DNA of 35,336 bases from CAZYMI01 sp964648505 (lineage in GTDB: Bacteria > Pseudomonadota > Alphaproteobacteria > Micavibrionales > Micavibrionaceae). The notes under the pieces were generated by a model. It saw nothing but the letters and a program-made list of their open reading frames with translations. It was not told where the DNA came from and ran no database searches. Shown one piece after another: positions 25,194 through 32,641 of this stretch; the stretch's first letter is position 1; the number at the start of each line of letters is the position of its first letter. Position numbers and translations under genes: made by a program. Location of the stretch: positions 1 to 35,336 of the forward strand of contig CAZYMI010000018.1 in NCBI GenBank assembly GCA_964648505.1, written 5' to 3'.

Positions 25194-25248
25194 TTTTTTA
25201 TAATTAAGCATCTTACATACATAAGATTATAGTCTAGAATAGTGGTCA

Positions 25249-26358
25249 ATGACCACATACATCCTTCGCCGTTTAGCTCTGATGATTCCAACCCTGTTTG
25301 GGGTTTTGCTTTTATCGTTTGGTATTATTCAGTTTGTACCGGGTGGCCCTGTTGATCGTATGATCGCTGAATTACAAGGCCATGGCGGCGATGCCACATC
25401 GCGTATTGGCGGCGCAGGCGCTGGGGCTGATCTGGCGGCAGGATCCGCGTCAACACAAGCAATTGGTGAAAGCTCTGCGTATCGGGGGGCTCAGGGTTTG
25501 GATCCTGAATTTATCAAAGACCTTGAAAAGCTTTACGGGTTTGATCAGCCTGTCCATGTGCGGTTTTTTACCATGCTGAAAAACTATTTGAAATTTGATT
25601 TAGGTGAAAGTTATTACCGCGATGTTTCGGTTGTAAGTCTTGTGCTGGAAAAACTACCTGTTTCAATCTCACTTGGTCTTTGGTCAACGCTGATTATTTA
25701 CCTTGTGTCTATTCCGCTTGGTATTAAAAAAGCGGTGAATGACGGATCCCCTTTCGATATATGGTCTTCTGCTGCCGTGTTCACGGGCTTTGCTATACCG
25801 TCTTTTATGTTTGCTATTTTGCTGATTATTTTATTTGCTGGCGGTCGTTATTTTGACCTGTTTCCTTTGCGTGGCTTACTGTCTGATAACTGGCAGGAAA
25901 TGTCGTGGTGGCAAATTTCACTTGATTATGCGTGGCACCTTGTGTTGCCAACCCTTGCGCTTGTTATTGGCGGCTTTGCGGGCCTTACGATGCTCACAAA
26001 AAATTCTTTTCTGGAAGAAATAAATAAACAATATGTGCTCACGGCGCGCGCCAAAGGCAATTCACAAAAAGCTGTTTTATATAAACATATATTCCGCAAT
26101 GCGATGTTAATTGTCATCGCAGGATTTCCGGCGGCCTTTGTCTCCATATTTTTTACAGGCGCGCTGCTGATTGAGGTTATATTTTCACTCGATGGGTTGG
26201 GGCTACTTGGATACGAATCAATCATCAACCGCGATTATCCGGTTGTTCTGGGCACACTTTATATTTTCACGCTGATTGGCCTGATCATGACGCTGGTGCG
26301 TGATGTGACCTATGTATTGGTTGACCCCCGCATTGATTTTGACAGCCGCGCAAACTAA
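25249..26358 (+). CDS. yejB: YejB-type ABC transporter permease
   Basis: YejB is one of the two inner-membrane permeases of the YejABEF peptide importer. It is 369 residues with about six membrane segments. It matches enterobacterial YejB closely over its length: RRLALMIPTLFGVLLLSF at the start, VPGGPVDR, the long Gly/Ala-rich periplasmic loop (about 50-85), YRGAQGLDPEFI, SLGLWSTLIIYLVSIPLGI and LVDPRIDF at the end. The EAA-type cytoplasmic loop (VLTARAKGNSQKAVLYKHIFRNAM, about 263-286) that contacts the ATPase is present. ATG start with a weak ribosome site. It is separated from yejA by three genes and from yejE by a structured gap and one gene. Confidence 0.95.
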   Translation: MTTYILRRLALMIPTLFGVLLLSFGIIQFVPGGPVDRMIAELQGHGGDATSRIGGAGAGADLAAGSASTQAIGESSAYRGAQGLDPEFIKDLEKLYGFDQPVHVRFFTMLKNYLKFDLGESYYRDVSVVSLVLEKLPVSISLGLWSTLIIYLVSIPLGIKKAVNDGSPFDIWSSAAVFTGFAIPSFMFAILLIILFAGGRYFDLFPLRGLLSDNWQEMSWWQISLDYAWHLVLPTLALVIGGFAGLTMLTKNSFLEEINKQYVLTARAKGNSQKAVLYKHIFRNAMLIVIAGFPAAFVSIFFTGALLIEVIFSLDGLGLLGYESIINRDYPVVLGTLYIFTLIGLIMTLVRDVTYVLVDPRIDFDSRAN

Positions 26359-26414
26359 GTGAACAAAATCCTACAGAACTAAAATGTCGTCGCGCTTCGG
26401 GATATATGGTTATG

Positions 26415-26435
26415 GCCTGATTCAGGCGGTTTTTT
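26415..26435 (+). terminator. Terminator-like hairpin after yejB
   Basis: GCCTG (26415-26419) pairs with CAGGC (26423-26427) around ATT, then GG and six T. It lies 57 bases after the yejB stop. The stem is short (five pairs) but GC-rich. Confidence 0.5.
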
Positions 26436-26451
26436 CGACGCCTGCGAGGCG
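26423..26451 (+). promoter_or_regulatory. Possible antiterminator overlapping the terminator hairpin
   Basis: CAGGCG (26423-26428) can pair with CGCCTG (26439-26444), enclosing the T tract. This would disrupt the GCCTG/CAGGC terminator. In the alternative fold, CGCCT (26439-26443) pairs with AGGCG (26447-26451). The arrangement is that of an attenuator, but it was found by eye without energy calculation. Confidence 0.35.
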
Positions 26452-26511
26452 CACTGGGCACGGACGCGGGAAGCTTCGGATCAAAATGCCGGGCATAAGT
26501 GAGGAAATGTT

Positions 26512-26637
26512 TTGACCTCTAAAGTCGGCGATGCCTTCTTACAGGCCTGCATCATATTTGATAAGCATTACCAACATCGAGATAAAACACCAACCGTCTA
26601 TGAAACTCTCATTTTGAGCCTGATAAAGTCGGCTTAA
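26512..26637 (+). CDS. Possible small protein (41 residues)
   Basis: A TTG at 26512 is preceded at five bases by GAGGAA and opens a 41-codon frame ending at TAA 26635-26637. The product would be soluble with an amphipathic middle (GDAFLQACIIFDKHYQHRD) and a Leu-rich end (ETLILSLIKSA). I recognise no family. The TTG start and short length make it uncertain; the good ribosome site is the main argument. It could equally be a remnant of a longer gene. Confidence 0.25.
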   Translation: MTSKVGDAFLQACIIFDKHYQHRDKTPTVYETLILSLIKSA

Positions 26638-26712
26638 CATCGCAGGGTTTCGAGCCTATGGCTGTTATATTTTTTTGTAGTCTTTAACATAATGTTTGTA
26701 TATTATAATTGA

Positions 26713-28431
26713 ATGAAAAATACGTTTTCAGCCACCACTTCAGCCATAACCACGAGCCAAGAAAAAGACCCTCTTGTGATTATAGGCGCTGGGTTTGCTG
26801 GAACCACAGCCCTTCTTCACATTCTTATAAAGGCAGCATCTGACCCTGTACTTTCGGGGCATAATCCCATCAATATAAAGCTGATAGAGCGTCATGAAAA
26901 ACAACTTTATGGTGGTATTGCTTATGGTCAGATAGCTAAAAGTAACTTAAATCTCAATCTTAGCTCTCGCAGAATAACACCTTTTGCAAAGGGAAAAGAA
27001 CCTGAAGGCTTCCCCTCTTTTGAAGATTTTATTGAGGAATTTGGCAAAACCAACCCTGAAGCACTTAAACAACTCAACAACACAAATAGGCAGCTTTACG
27101 GATCCTATTTGAGACACTTGGTGGGTATTGCCCTTGAAAAAGCAGGTCCAAAAGTGTCGCTGGAAACTATATATGATCAAGTGATCGATTTAGAAGAGAC
27201 ACCTAATGGCGTCCATTTAAGCCTAAATGGTTCTCAAGAAATTAAAGCGAGCCACGTTATTCTTGCAAGCGGCTTAAATGAGGCCACAAAACCCGCCTTT
27301 GCTTTTAATTCTGCTGGGCATCCGGCATATCTCAACTACCCTTATGGCGCCGATTCAAATGCCTTTTTTGACAGCATAAAAGCAGATGCAGAAACATCAA
27401 AAAATAAAAAAGCTTTAGTAATAGGCACGGGCCTTTCTGCGATAGATTCCGTCATCCGGTTACTCGATTCAGGTTTTAAAGGTAAAATATCAATGATGTC
27501 TCGCCGGGGATTAATGCACGCCGTCTACAGAGAAACTGATAGCAATCCCCGAAATCCGTTGGATGGGGAACCAAGAGATGAAGATGGCCTCGCATTCACA
27601 AAAAAACCCCCTGCTTTCCTTGATGGCTTAGATAAAGGACAGTCCTTTAATGTCTTATTTAAGCATGCCCGCCGTGAAATGGGGAATCTGTTAAAAAAGG
27701 GGTATACGTCAGAAGAAATACTGAGCCATTGGGAAAAATACTTTCACCTTATTTATCAACGCTTCCCAAAAGAAACGTCTGTTTTTCTAGGGCGTTATGA
27801 AACAGTTATAAATGTTATGCGCGTTGGAACAACACCTGAGCTTGCGCAAAAGATTGAAGCAGCTGTAAAATCAGGGCAGCTTGAAATTTTAGCCGCCCGT
27901 ATTCAAGAGATAAAACCTAAAAATAATGAGATGAACGTCACCTATCGTCGAAACAATAAGCACGGACGAAGTGGCGAAGAATACACAACTGCGCCATATG
28001 ATTTTGTTATTAATGGTATTGGAAATAGCACAAAATATGATCTAAAGCCGGATGATATTGCAGACCCTTTATGGAGAGCATTGAGAGAAAGAAACGCTTA
28101 TGAAGTTCATCCGCTGCGCGATGGAGTTGCAGTAACCAATTCTTTCCATCTCAGAAACGGAGACGGCACCCCTTATAACCGTGTTGCCGTTATTGGCGTT
28201 CCTATTTCAGGGCACATGAATGTAACGCCTTACCCCTACCCTGAAAAAAGTGGTACAGGCGCAAGATTAGGCGCTTTCACGCTCAATATTCAAGGAGTGC
28301 TCGGGGGCGTTTTAGGGATGATAGAGGCTCAGTATGAACAGATTCGAAACCGTCAAATAAATCCCCCTCAGCAAACACTAAAAACTAAACCAAAGAAAAG
28401 CCCACCCCCTAGCTTAAGTGTGCAAGCATGA
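26713..28431 (+). CDS. FAD/NAD(P)-binding oxidoreductase-like protein
   Basis: The 572-residue protein begins with a Rossmann dinucleotide-binding motif (VIIGAGFAGT, 22-31). It has the LIERHEKQLYGGIAYG stretch typical of the FAD-NAD(P)-binding family PF13454, and a second Rossmann motif near 237 (VIGTGLSAID). Further matches are the NGIGNSTKYD region near 435 and RVAVIGVPISG near 492. Members are predicted flavoproteins with mostly unknown substrates, some resembling N-hydroxylating monooxygenases. It starts at ATG with no ribosome site and TATAAT four bases upstream, so the mRNA may be leaderless or the true start may lie downstream. The last 30 residues are Lys/Pro-rich. It sits between yejB and yejE, 12 bases before yejE. 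AT-richer codon use than the yej genes suggests insertion. Confidence 0.8.
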   Translation: MKNTFSATTSAITTSQEKDPLVIIGAGFAGTTALLHILIKAASDPVLSGHNPINIKLIERHEKQLYGGIAYGQIAKSNLNLNLSSRRITPFAKGKEPEGFPSFEDFIEEFGKTNPEALKQLNNTNRQLYGSYLRHLVGIALEKAGPKVSLETIYDQVIDLEETPNGVHLSLNGSQEIKASHVILASGLNEATKPAFAFNSAGHPAYLNYPYGADSNAFFDSIKADAETSKNKKALVIGTGLSAIDSVIRLLDSGFKGKISMMSRRGLMHAVYRETDSNPRNPLDGEPRDEDGLAFTKKPPAFLDGLDKGQSFNVLFKHARREMGNLLKKGYTSEEILSHWEKYFHLIYQRFPKETSVFLGRYETVINVMRVGTTPELAQKIEAAVKSGQLEILAARIQEIKPKNNEMNVTYRRNNKHGRSGEEYTTAPYDFVINGIGNSTKYDLKPDDIADPLWRALRERNAYEVHPLRDGVAVTNSFHLRNGDGTPYNRVAVIGVPISGHMNVTPYPYPEKSGTGARLGAFTLNIQGVLGGVLGMIEAQYEQIRNRQINPPQQTLKTKPKKSPPPSLSVQA

Positions 28432-28443
28432 TAATATCTTTTC

Positions 28444-29469
28444 ATGCAATTTTCACCTATTACTCAACGCCGCATATCCCAGTTTAAAGCCAATCGCCGT
28501 GGCACATGGTCGCTTAAGATTTTTTTGATCCTTCTGGTTCTCTGTGTTTTTGCGGAATGTATCGCCAATGATAAACCTCTGCTTATCATCCACAAAGGGA
28601 GGATTTATACACCGGTCTTCACATCATATCCTGAAACGGAATTTGGCGGCGATTTTGAAACTGAAGCCGATTACCGCGATCCCTACTTAAAAGAGTTGAT
28701 CAATAAAAATGGTTTTATGATATGGCCGCCAGTTCGTTTTTCGTATGATACGATTAATTATGATCTGCCTTCACCTGCACCTTCTGCGCCAACGGCTGAT
28801 AATCTTTTAGGGACAGATGATCAGGGCCGCGATGTACTGGCGCGCGTTATTTATGGATTTCGTGTATCTGTTTTATTCGGTCTCGCACTCACAATTCTGT
28901 CATCGTTAATTGGTGTAACGCTAGGGGCGATACAAGGCTATTTCGGCGGTAAAATTGATATTGCTTTGCAACGGGTGATGGAAGTCTGGTCATCGATGCC
29001 GTCTTTATACATTCTGATTATATTTTCATCCTTATTTGTTCCCGGGTTTTGGACCCTGCTATTTATTTTGTTATTATTTTCATGGGTATCTCTTGTTGAT
29101 GTCGTGCGCGCTGAATTTTTACGTGCACGCAATTTTGATTATGTGCGCGCAGCCCGCGCCATGGGTGTACCCACCTCGATCATTATGTTTCGGCATGTTC
29201 TGCCCAATGCAATTGTGGCCACACTAACCATGCTGCCTTTTATTTTAACCGGTTCCATCACAGCACTAACATCGCTTGATTTTCTGGGGCTTGGTATGCC
29301 ACCCGGTGCACCATCGCTGGGTGAGCTTCTGGCACAAGGTAAAAACAACCTTTCTGCACCATGGCTTGGTATGACTGCTTTTTTCACGCTTGGTGGATTA
29401 CTTATTCTACTCACCTTTATAGGCGAAGCCCTGCGCGATGCCTTTGATCCCCGTAAAAGGATAAACTAG
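28444..29469 (+). CDS. yejE: YejE-type ABC transporter permease
   Basis: YejE is the second permease of the YejABEF importer. It is 341 residues. It matches enterobacterial YejE in order: RRISQFKANRRGTWSL at the N-terminus, a first membrane segment (about 25-41), ECIANDKPLL, the long periplasmic loop with ETEFGGDFETEADYRDPYL, then LLGTDDQGRDVLARVIYG. The five-segment permease core and the cytoplasmic EAA-type loop (VRAARAMGVPTSIIMFRHVLPNA) follow. It ends AFDPRKRIN. It follows the FAD-protein gene by 12 bases and precedes the amidohydrolase by 2, so these are likely translated from one message. Confidence 0.95.
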   Translation: MQFSPITQRRISQFKANRRGTWSLKIFLILLVLCVFAECIANDKPLLIIHKGRIYTPVFTSYPETEFGGDFETEADYRDPYLKELINKNGFMIWPPVRFSYDTINYDLPSPAPSAPTADNLLGTDDQGRDVLARVIYGFRVSVLFGLALTILSSLIGVTLGAIQGYFGGKIDIALQRVMEVWSSMPSLYILIIFSSLFVPGFWTLLFILLLFSWVSLVDVVRAEFLRARNFDYVRAARAMGVPTSIIMFRHVLPNAIVATLTMLPFILTGSITALTSLDFLGLGMPPGAPSLGELLAQGKNNLSAPWLGMTAFFTLGGLLILLTFIGEALRDAFDPRKRIN

Positions 29470-29471
29470 CT

Positions 29472-30659
29472 ATGACATTTAAAACAACAAACTCTATTGC
29501 AGCCCTTGCTGATGATCTAAAAATAAACCGCCACGCTCTGCATCAAAACCCGCAAATTGCGTACGAAGAAGTATTCGCATCAGATATGGTTGCGGAAAAA
29601 CTAGCCGCACTCAATATCCCTTTTGTGCGCGGGCTGGGTAAAACAGGGGTTGTGGCAACCCTTATAGGGGATCAAGGTGTCGGCAATCGTTCAATCGGCC
29701 TACGTGCTGATATGGATGCCCTGCCGATTACAGAAGTATCAAATCAGGCCTGGGCTTCAAAGATACCAGGCCGCATGCATGCTTGCGGCCACGATGGCCA
29801 CACAACAATTCTGATGGGGGTTGCGGATTATCTTTCAAAGAATAAAAACTTTGCAGGAACAGTCCATCTTATTTTCCAACCTGCTGAAGAAGGTGAACGG
29901 GGCGCGAACGCCATGATGAAAGATGGATTGTTCGAGAAGTTTCCGTGTGATGAAATTTATGCTCTTCACAACTGGCCAACACTTCCGCTTGGTAAAGCTG
30001 GTGTGAAATCGGGCGCTTTTCTGGCATCCAGCGACCGGTTTGAAATTGTAATCAAAGGCAGCGGCGGCCATGCCGCTATGCCCCACAACACTACAGATCC
30101 GATTATCTGTGCGGCGGCTCTTATCCAATCACTTCAAACAATTATATCAAGAAATATTGACCCCACACAGGCAGGCGTTGTTAGCGTTACAAAAATTGAT
30201 GCCGGTACCGCATGGAATATTATTCCAGAACATGTTGTTTTACGTGGCACCATGCGCGCACTCACACCCGAGATACGCAAGAAAATTCAAATGCGTTTAT
30301 CAACCTTAACCGAGCATGTTGCCCTAAGCTATGGCTGCAAAGCTGAGATCAAAATTATTGAAGTATGCGACCCGACAATCAACACACCTGTTGAAACCAC
30401 GCACGCTATTAAAGCACTCGAAAAAGTTTTTGGTGCGCATAACGTTAATGTTGATGAAACTCCTTCAATGGGATCAGAAGATTTTGGTGCGATGCTACAA
30501 AAGGTGCCTGGCTGTTATGTTATACTGGGACAGGCAACGCCCGATAAAAATAGTCCGCATAACCAAGGGCTACATGCACCAAACTATGATTTTAATGACG
30601 ATCTGATCGCCCCTGCTATCAGCTTTCTGACAACGCTTATCCAAGATCGTTTTGCATGA
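29472..30659 (+). CDS. M20D family metallo-amidohydrolase / aminoacylase
   Basis: The 395-residue enzyme belongs to peptidase family M20, subfamily D (hippurate hydrolase, N-acyl-amino-acid and N-acetyl-diaminopimelate hydrolases). Metal ligands are visible in RADMDALP (79-85), HACGHDGH at 103-110, QPAEEGERGA (near 137), ALHNWP and GSEDFG near 340, with LHAPNYDFND near the end. The lid domain runs from about 190 to 305. It is cytoplasmic (no signal peptide). It lies 2 bases after yejE and overlaps yejF by four bases, so it is an integral part of this transporter operon. This suggests that it hydrolyses an imported peptide or acylated amino acid; the actual substrate cannot be read from sequence. 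Confidence 0.92.
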   Translation: MTFKTTNSIAALADDLKINRHALHQNPQIAYEEVFASDMVAEKLAALNIPFVRGLGKTGVVATLIGDQGVGNRSIGLRADMDALPITEVSNQAWASKIPGRMHACGHDGHTTILMGVADYLSKNKNFAGTVHLIFQPAEEGERGANAMMKDGLFEKFPCDEIYALHNWPTLPLGKAGVKSGAFLASSDRFEIVIKGSGGHAAMPHNTTDPIICAAALIQSLQTIISRNIDPTQAGVVSVTKIDAGTAWNIIPEHVVLRGTMRALTPEIRKKIQMRLSTLTEHVALSYGCKAEIKIIEVCDPTINTPVETTHAIKALEKVFGAHNVNVDETPSMGSEDFGAMLQKVPGCYVILGQATPDKNSPHNQGLHAPNYDFNDDLIAPAISFLTTLIQDRFA

Positions 30660-32269
30660 TATCTCCTCTTTTATTGGTAAACCACCTCAGCGTTTCGTTC
30701 AAACAGCAAGACGGGCTATTTCATGCTGTCAAGGATGTATCATTCAGTTTGCAAAAAGGTGAAACACTTGCGCTTGTGGGGGAATCAGGATCCGGAAAGT
30801 CTGTTTCTGCGCTTTCGATTATGCAGCTTTTACCTTATCCGAATGCTATACACTCACGTAACTCATCCATCTTATTTGACCAAAAAGAAATGATTGGCGC
30901 TTCTGAATATGATTTGCGCATGGTGCGTGGTTCTCGTATCGGTATGATTTTTCAAGAACCTTTAACCGCACTTAATCCACTTCATACTATTCGCCGTCAG
31001 ATTGCAGAAATGCTTTATCTGCATCAACCTCATCTGTCACACGCACAAATTAACCAGCGCGTTTTTGAATTGATTGATCTGGTTGAGCTTGATGCCATGA
31101 AAGACCGCTTAAACTCTTACCCGCACGAGCTCTCAGGCGGGCAACGGCAGCGTGTGATGATTGCAATGGCTTTAGCGAATAACCCTGATCTTTTGATTGC
31201 TGATGAACCCACAACCGCCCTTGATGTCACTATTCAGGCGCAAATTTTACAGCTTTTAAAAGATCTTAAAAAACGGCTTGGCATGGCGTTACTCTTAATT
31301 ACTCATGATTTGTCTGTTGTACGCCACATGGCCGATAATATCTGTGTTATGAAACAAGGGCAGATTGTTGAACATAACAGCACAACATCTCTTTTTACAA
31401 AGCCTGAAAACCCTTACACCATAAGCCTTATTCACGCAGAACCTAAAGAGACCCGGATCACCTTGCACCCTCAGGCCCCTGCTATTTTAACGTGCGAGAA
31501 TCTGCGCGTTTCTTTCCCTGTAAAAACTGGATTTTTTGGCAAGCCGAAAGCGTTTGTCCATGCTGTTGATGATGTGTCGCTGGCCCTTCATCAAGGCGAA
31601 ACACTAGGTGTTGTAGGCGAGTCGGGTTCGGGTAAAACAACATTAGGTATGGCACTATTACGGTTGACAAAATCAACTGGCCGTATTGATTTTAATTCAA
31701 TCCGCATTGACCAGATGGATGCAAAAGCATTGCGTCCACTGAGATCAAATATTCAAATTGTTTTTCAAGATCCGTTCGGATCACTTTCGCCGCGTATGAC
31801 CATAGGTGATATTGTAGCCGAAGGTCTTAAAATTCACCGCCCGCAGCTACCACTTGATGAACGTACGGATATCGTTGTTTCAGCTTTAAAGGATGTGCAT
31901 CTTGACCCTCAGACGCGCCATCGCTATCCGCATGAATTTTCAGGCGGGCAAAGACAACGCGTTGCCATTGCCCGCGCACTTGTGCTGAATCCGTCTTTGA
32001 TTGTACTCGATGAACCTACATCCGCCCTTGATGTATCGGTGCAAGCGCAAGTGATTGATCTATTACTGGAACTTCAAAAAAAATATGCTTTGTCCTATCT
32101 TTTCATTTCCCATGATTTGCGCGTTATAAAAGCCGTCAGCCATAGAATTATTGTGATGAAAGACGGAAAAATTGTAGAGGAAGGGGAAACAGAGACCCTG
32201 CTTACCGCCCCAAAAATGCCCTACACAAAGGCGCTTCTGGCTGCCGCCTTAGAGCTAAAAGCTCAATAA
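30656..32269 (+). CDS. yejF: YejF-type fused ABC transporter ATPase
   Basis: YejF powers the YejABEF importer. The 537 residues contain two complete ATPase domains in one chain. The first has Walker A GESGSGKS at 42-49, signature LSGGQRQR from 159 and Walker B LLIADEP near 179. The second has GESGSGKT at 321-328, FSGGQRQR near 428 and LIVLDEP near 448. Both have H-loops (ITHDLS and ISHDLR). Each domain shows oligopeptide-type C-terminal features. It overlaps the amidohydrolase by four bases (ATGA) and is the last gene of the cluster. The small GAGCT/AGCTC hairpin at its 3' end has no T tract, so termination is not explained there. Confidence 0.95.
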   Translation: MISPLLLVNHLSVSFKQQDGLFHAVKDVSFSLQKGETLALVGESGSGKSVSALSIMQLLPYPNAIHSRNSSILFDQKEMIGASEYDLRMVRGSRIGMIFQEPLTALNPLHTIRRQIAEMLYLHQPHLSHAQINQRVFELIDLVELDAMKDRLNSYPHELSGGQRQRVMIAMALANNPDLLIADEPTTALDVTIQAQILQLLKDLKKRLGMALLLITHDLSVVRHMADNICVMKQGQIVEHNSTTSLFTKPENPYTISLIHAEPKETRITLHPQAPAILTCENLRVSFPVKTGFFGKPKAFVHAVDDVSLALHQGETLGVVGESGSGKTTLGMALLRLTKSTGRIDFNSIRIDQMDAKALRPLRSNIQIVFQDPFGSLSPRMTIGDIVAEGLKIHRPQLPLDERTDIVVSALKDVHLDPQTRHRYPHEFSGGQRQRVAIARALVLNPSLIVLDEPTSALDVSVQAQVIDLLLELQKKYALSYLFISHDLRVIKAVSHRIIVMKDGKIVEEGETETLLTAPKMPYTKALLAAALELKAQ

Positions 32270-32278
32270 ATCATCAGA

Positions 32279-32308
32279 TTCGTTAAAAAGCCTTGCATCC
32301 TTTATAAT
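32279..32308 (+). promoter_or_regulatory. Candidate rpsU promoter
   Basis: A perfect TATAAT lies at 32303-32308; the best -35, TTCGTT at 32279-32284 with an 18-base spacer, is weak. The predicted start near 32315 would give a leader of about 40 bases. Confidence 0.4.
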
Positions 32309-32357
32309 AGAAGGTTAGAACACGCATCTTATTTAAGGCCTGAAAGGGGTGATTACT

Positions 32358-32558
32358 ATCGTTACTGTTTCCGTGCGGGACAACAATGTTGAACAAGCTT
32401 TACGCGCACTCAAGAAAAAAATGCAGCGTGAAGGTTTGTTCCGCGAAATGAAACTCCGCAAAAACTACGAGAAACCTTCTGAACGCAAAGCGCGTGAAAA
32501 GTCGGAATCTGTTCGTCGTTGGCGCAAGTTGGAACGTAAGCGTCGCGACCGCGACTAG
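32358..32558 (+). CDS. rpsU: Small ribosomal subunit protein bS21, apparent AUC start
   Basis: bS21 binds the 30S platform near the anti-Shine-Dalgarno region and helps initiation. The product reads VRDNNVEQALRALKKKMQREG and then the basic ending RKLERKRRDRD, unmistakably bS21. Alphaproteobacterial relatives begin M-(V)-x-V-x-VRDNN. Here the matching position is ATC (32358), seven bases after the strong ribosome site AAAGGGGT (32343-32350). The in-frame GTG at 32349 lies inside that ribosome site and would add three residues; the GTG at 32373 would remove the first strand. I therefore place the start at ATC, giving 66 residues. This is unusual and could also reflect a sequencing error of ATG. 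A strong bidirectional terminator follows. Confidence 0.85.
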   Translation: MVTVSVRDNNVEQALRALKKKMQREGLFREMKLRKNYEKPSERKAREKSESVRRWRKLERKRRDRD

Positions 32559-32581
32559 TACTTTCACTTCTATGAATTTTT

Positions 32582-32615
32582 AAAAAACCGCTGACTTTGT
32601 CTGGCGGTTTTTTTT
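32582..32615. terminator. Bidirectional terminator between rpsU and aminopeptidase P
   Basis: AAAAAACCGC pairs with GCGGTTTTTT. The inner part can extend through GAC-TTT-GTC. The T run on the plus strand (32608-32615) and the A run (32582-32587) let it act for both convergent genes. Confidence 0.88.
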
Positions 32616-32641
32616 ATGCCCAGAAATACAATGCTTACTTT

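Larger units (their letters stand above)
26359..26712. other. Structured gap between yejB and the FAD-protein gene
   Basis: There are 354 bases without a long ORF. The first 100 bases are GC-richer and hold consecutive hairpins around 26415-26451 that can pair in two mutually exclusive ways. A palindrome CAGGCCTG occurs at 26542-26549 and a 9-base direct repeat AAAGTCGGC at 26521 and 26625. A possible 41-residue ORF spans 26512-26637. The last 60 bases are AT-rich with TATAAT just before the next start codon. Confidence 0.65.

Noticed and set aside
26521..26633. 9-base direct repeat AAAGTCGGC as a target-site duplication of an inserted element
   Set aside because: The interval is only about 100 bases with no inverted ends or transposase remnant; a repeat of this length is easily chance.
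32252..32264. GAGCT-AAA-AGCTC hairpin as terminator of yejF
   Set aside because: It lies inside the coding end of yejF and has no T tract.
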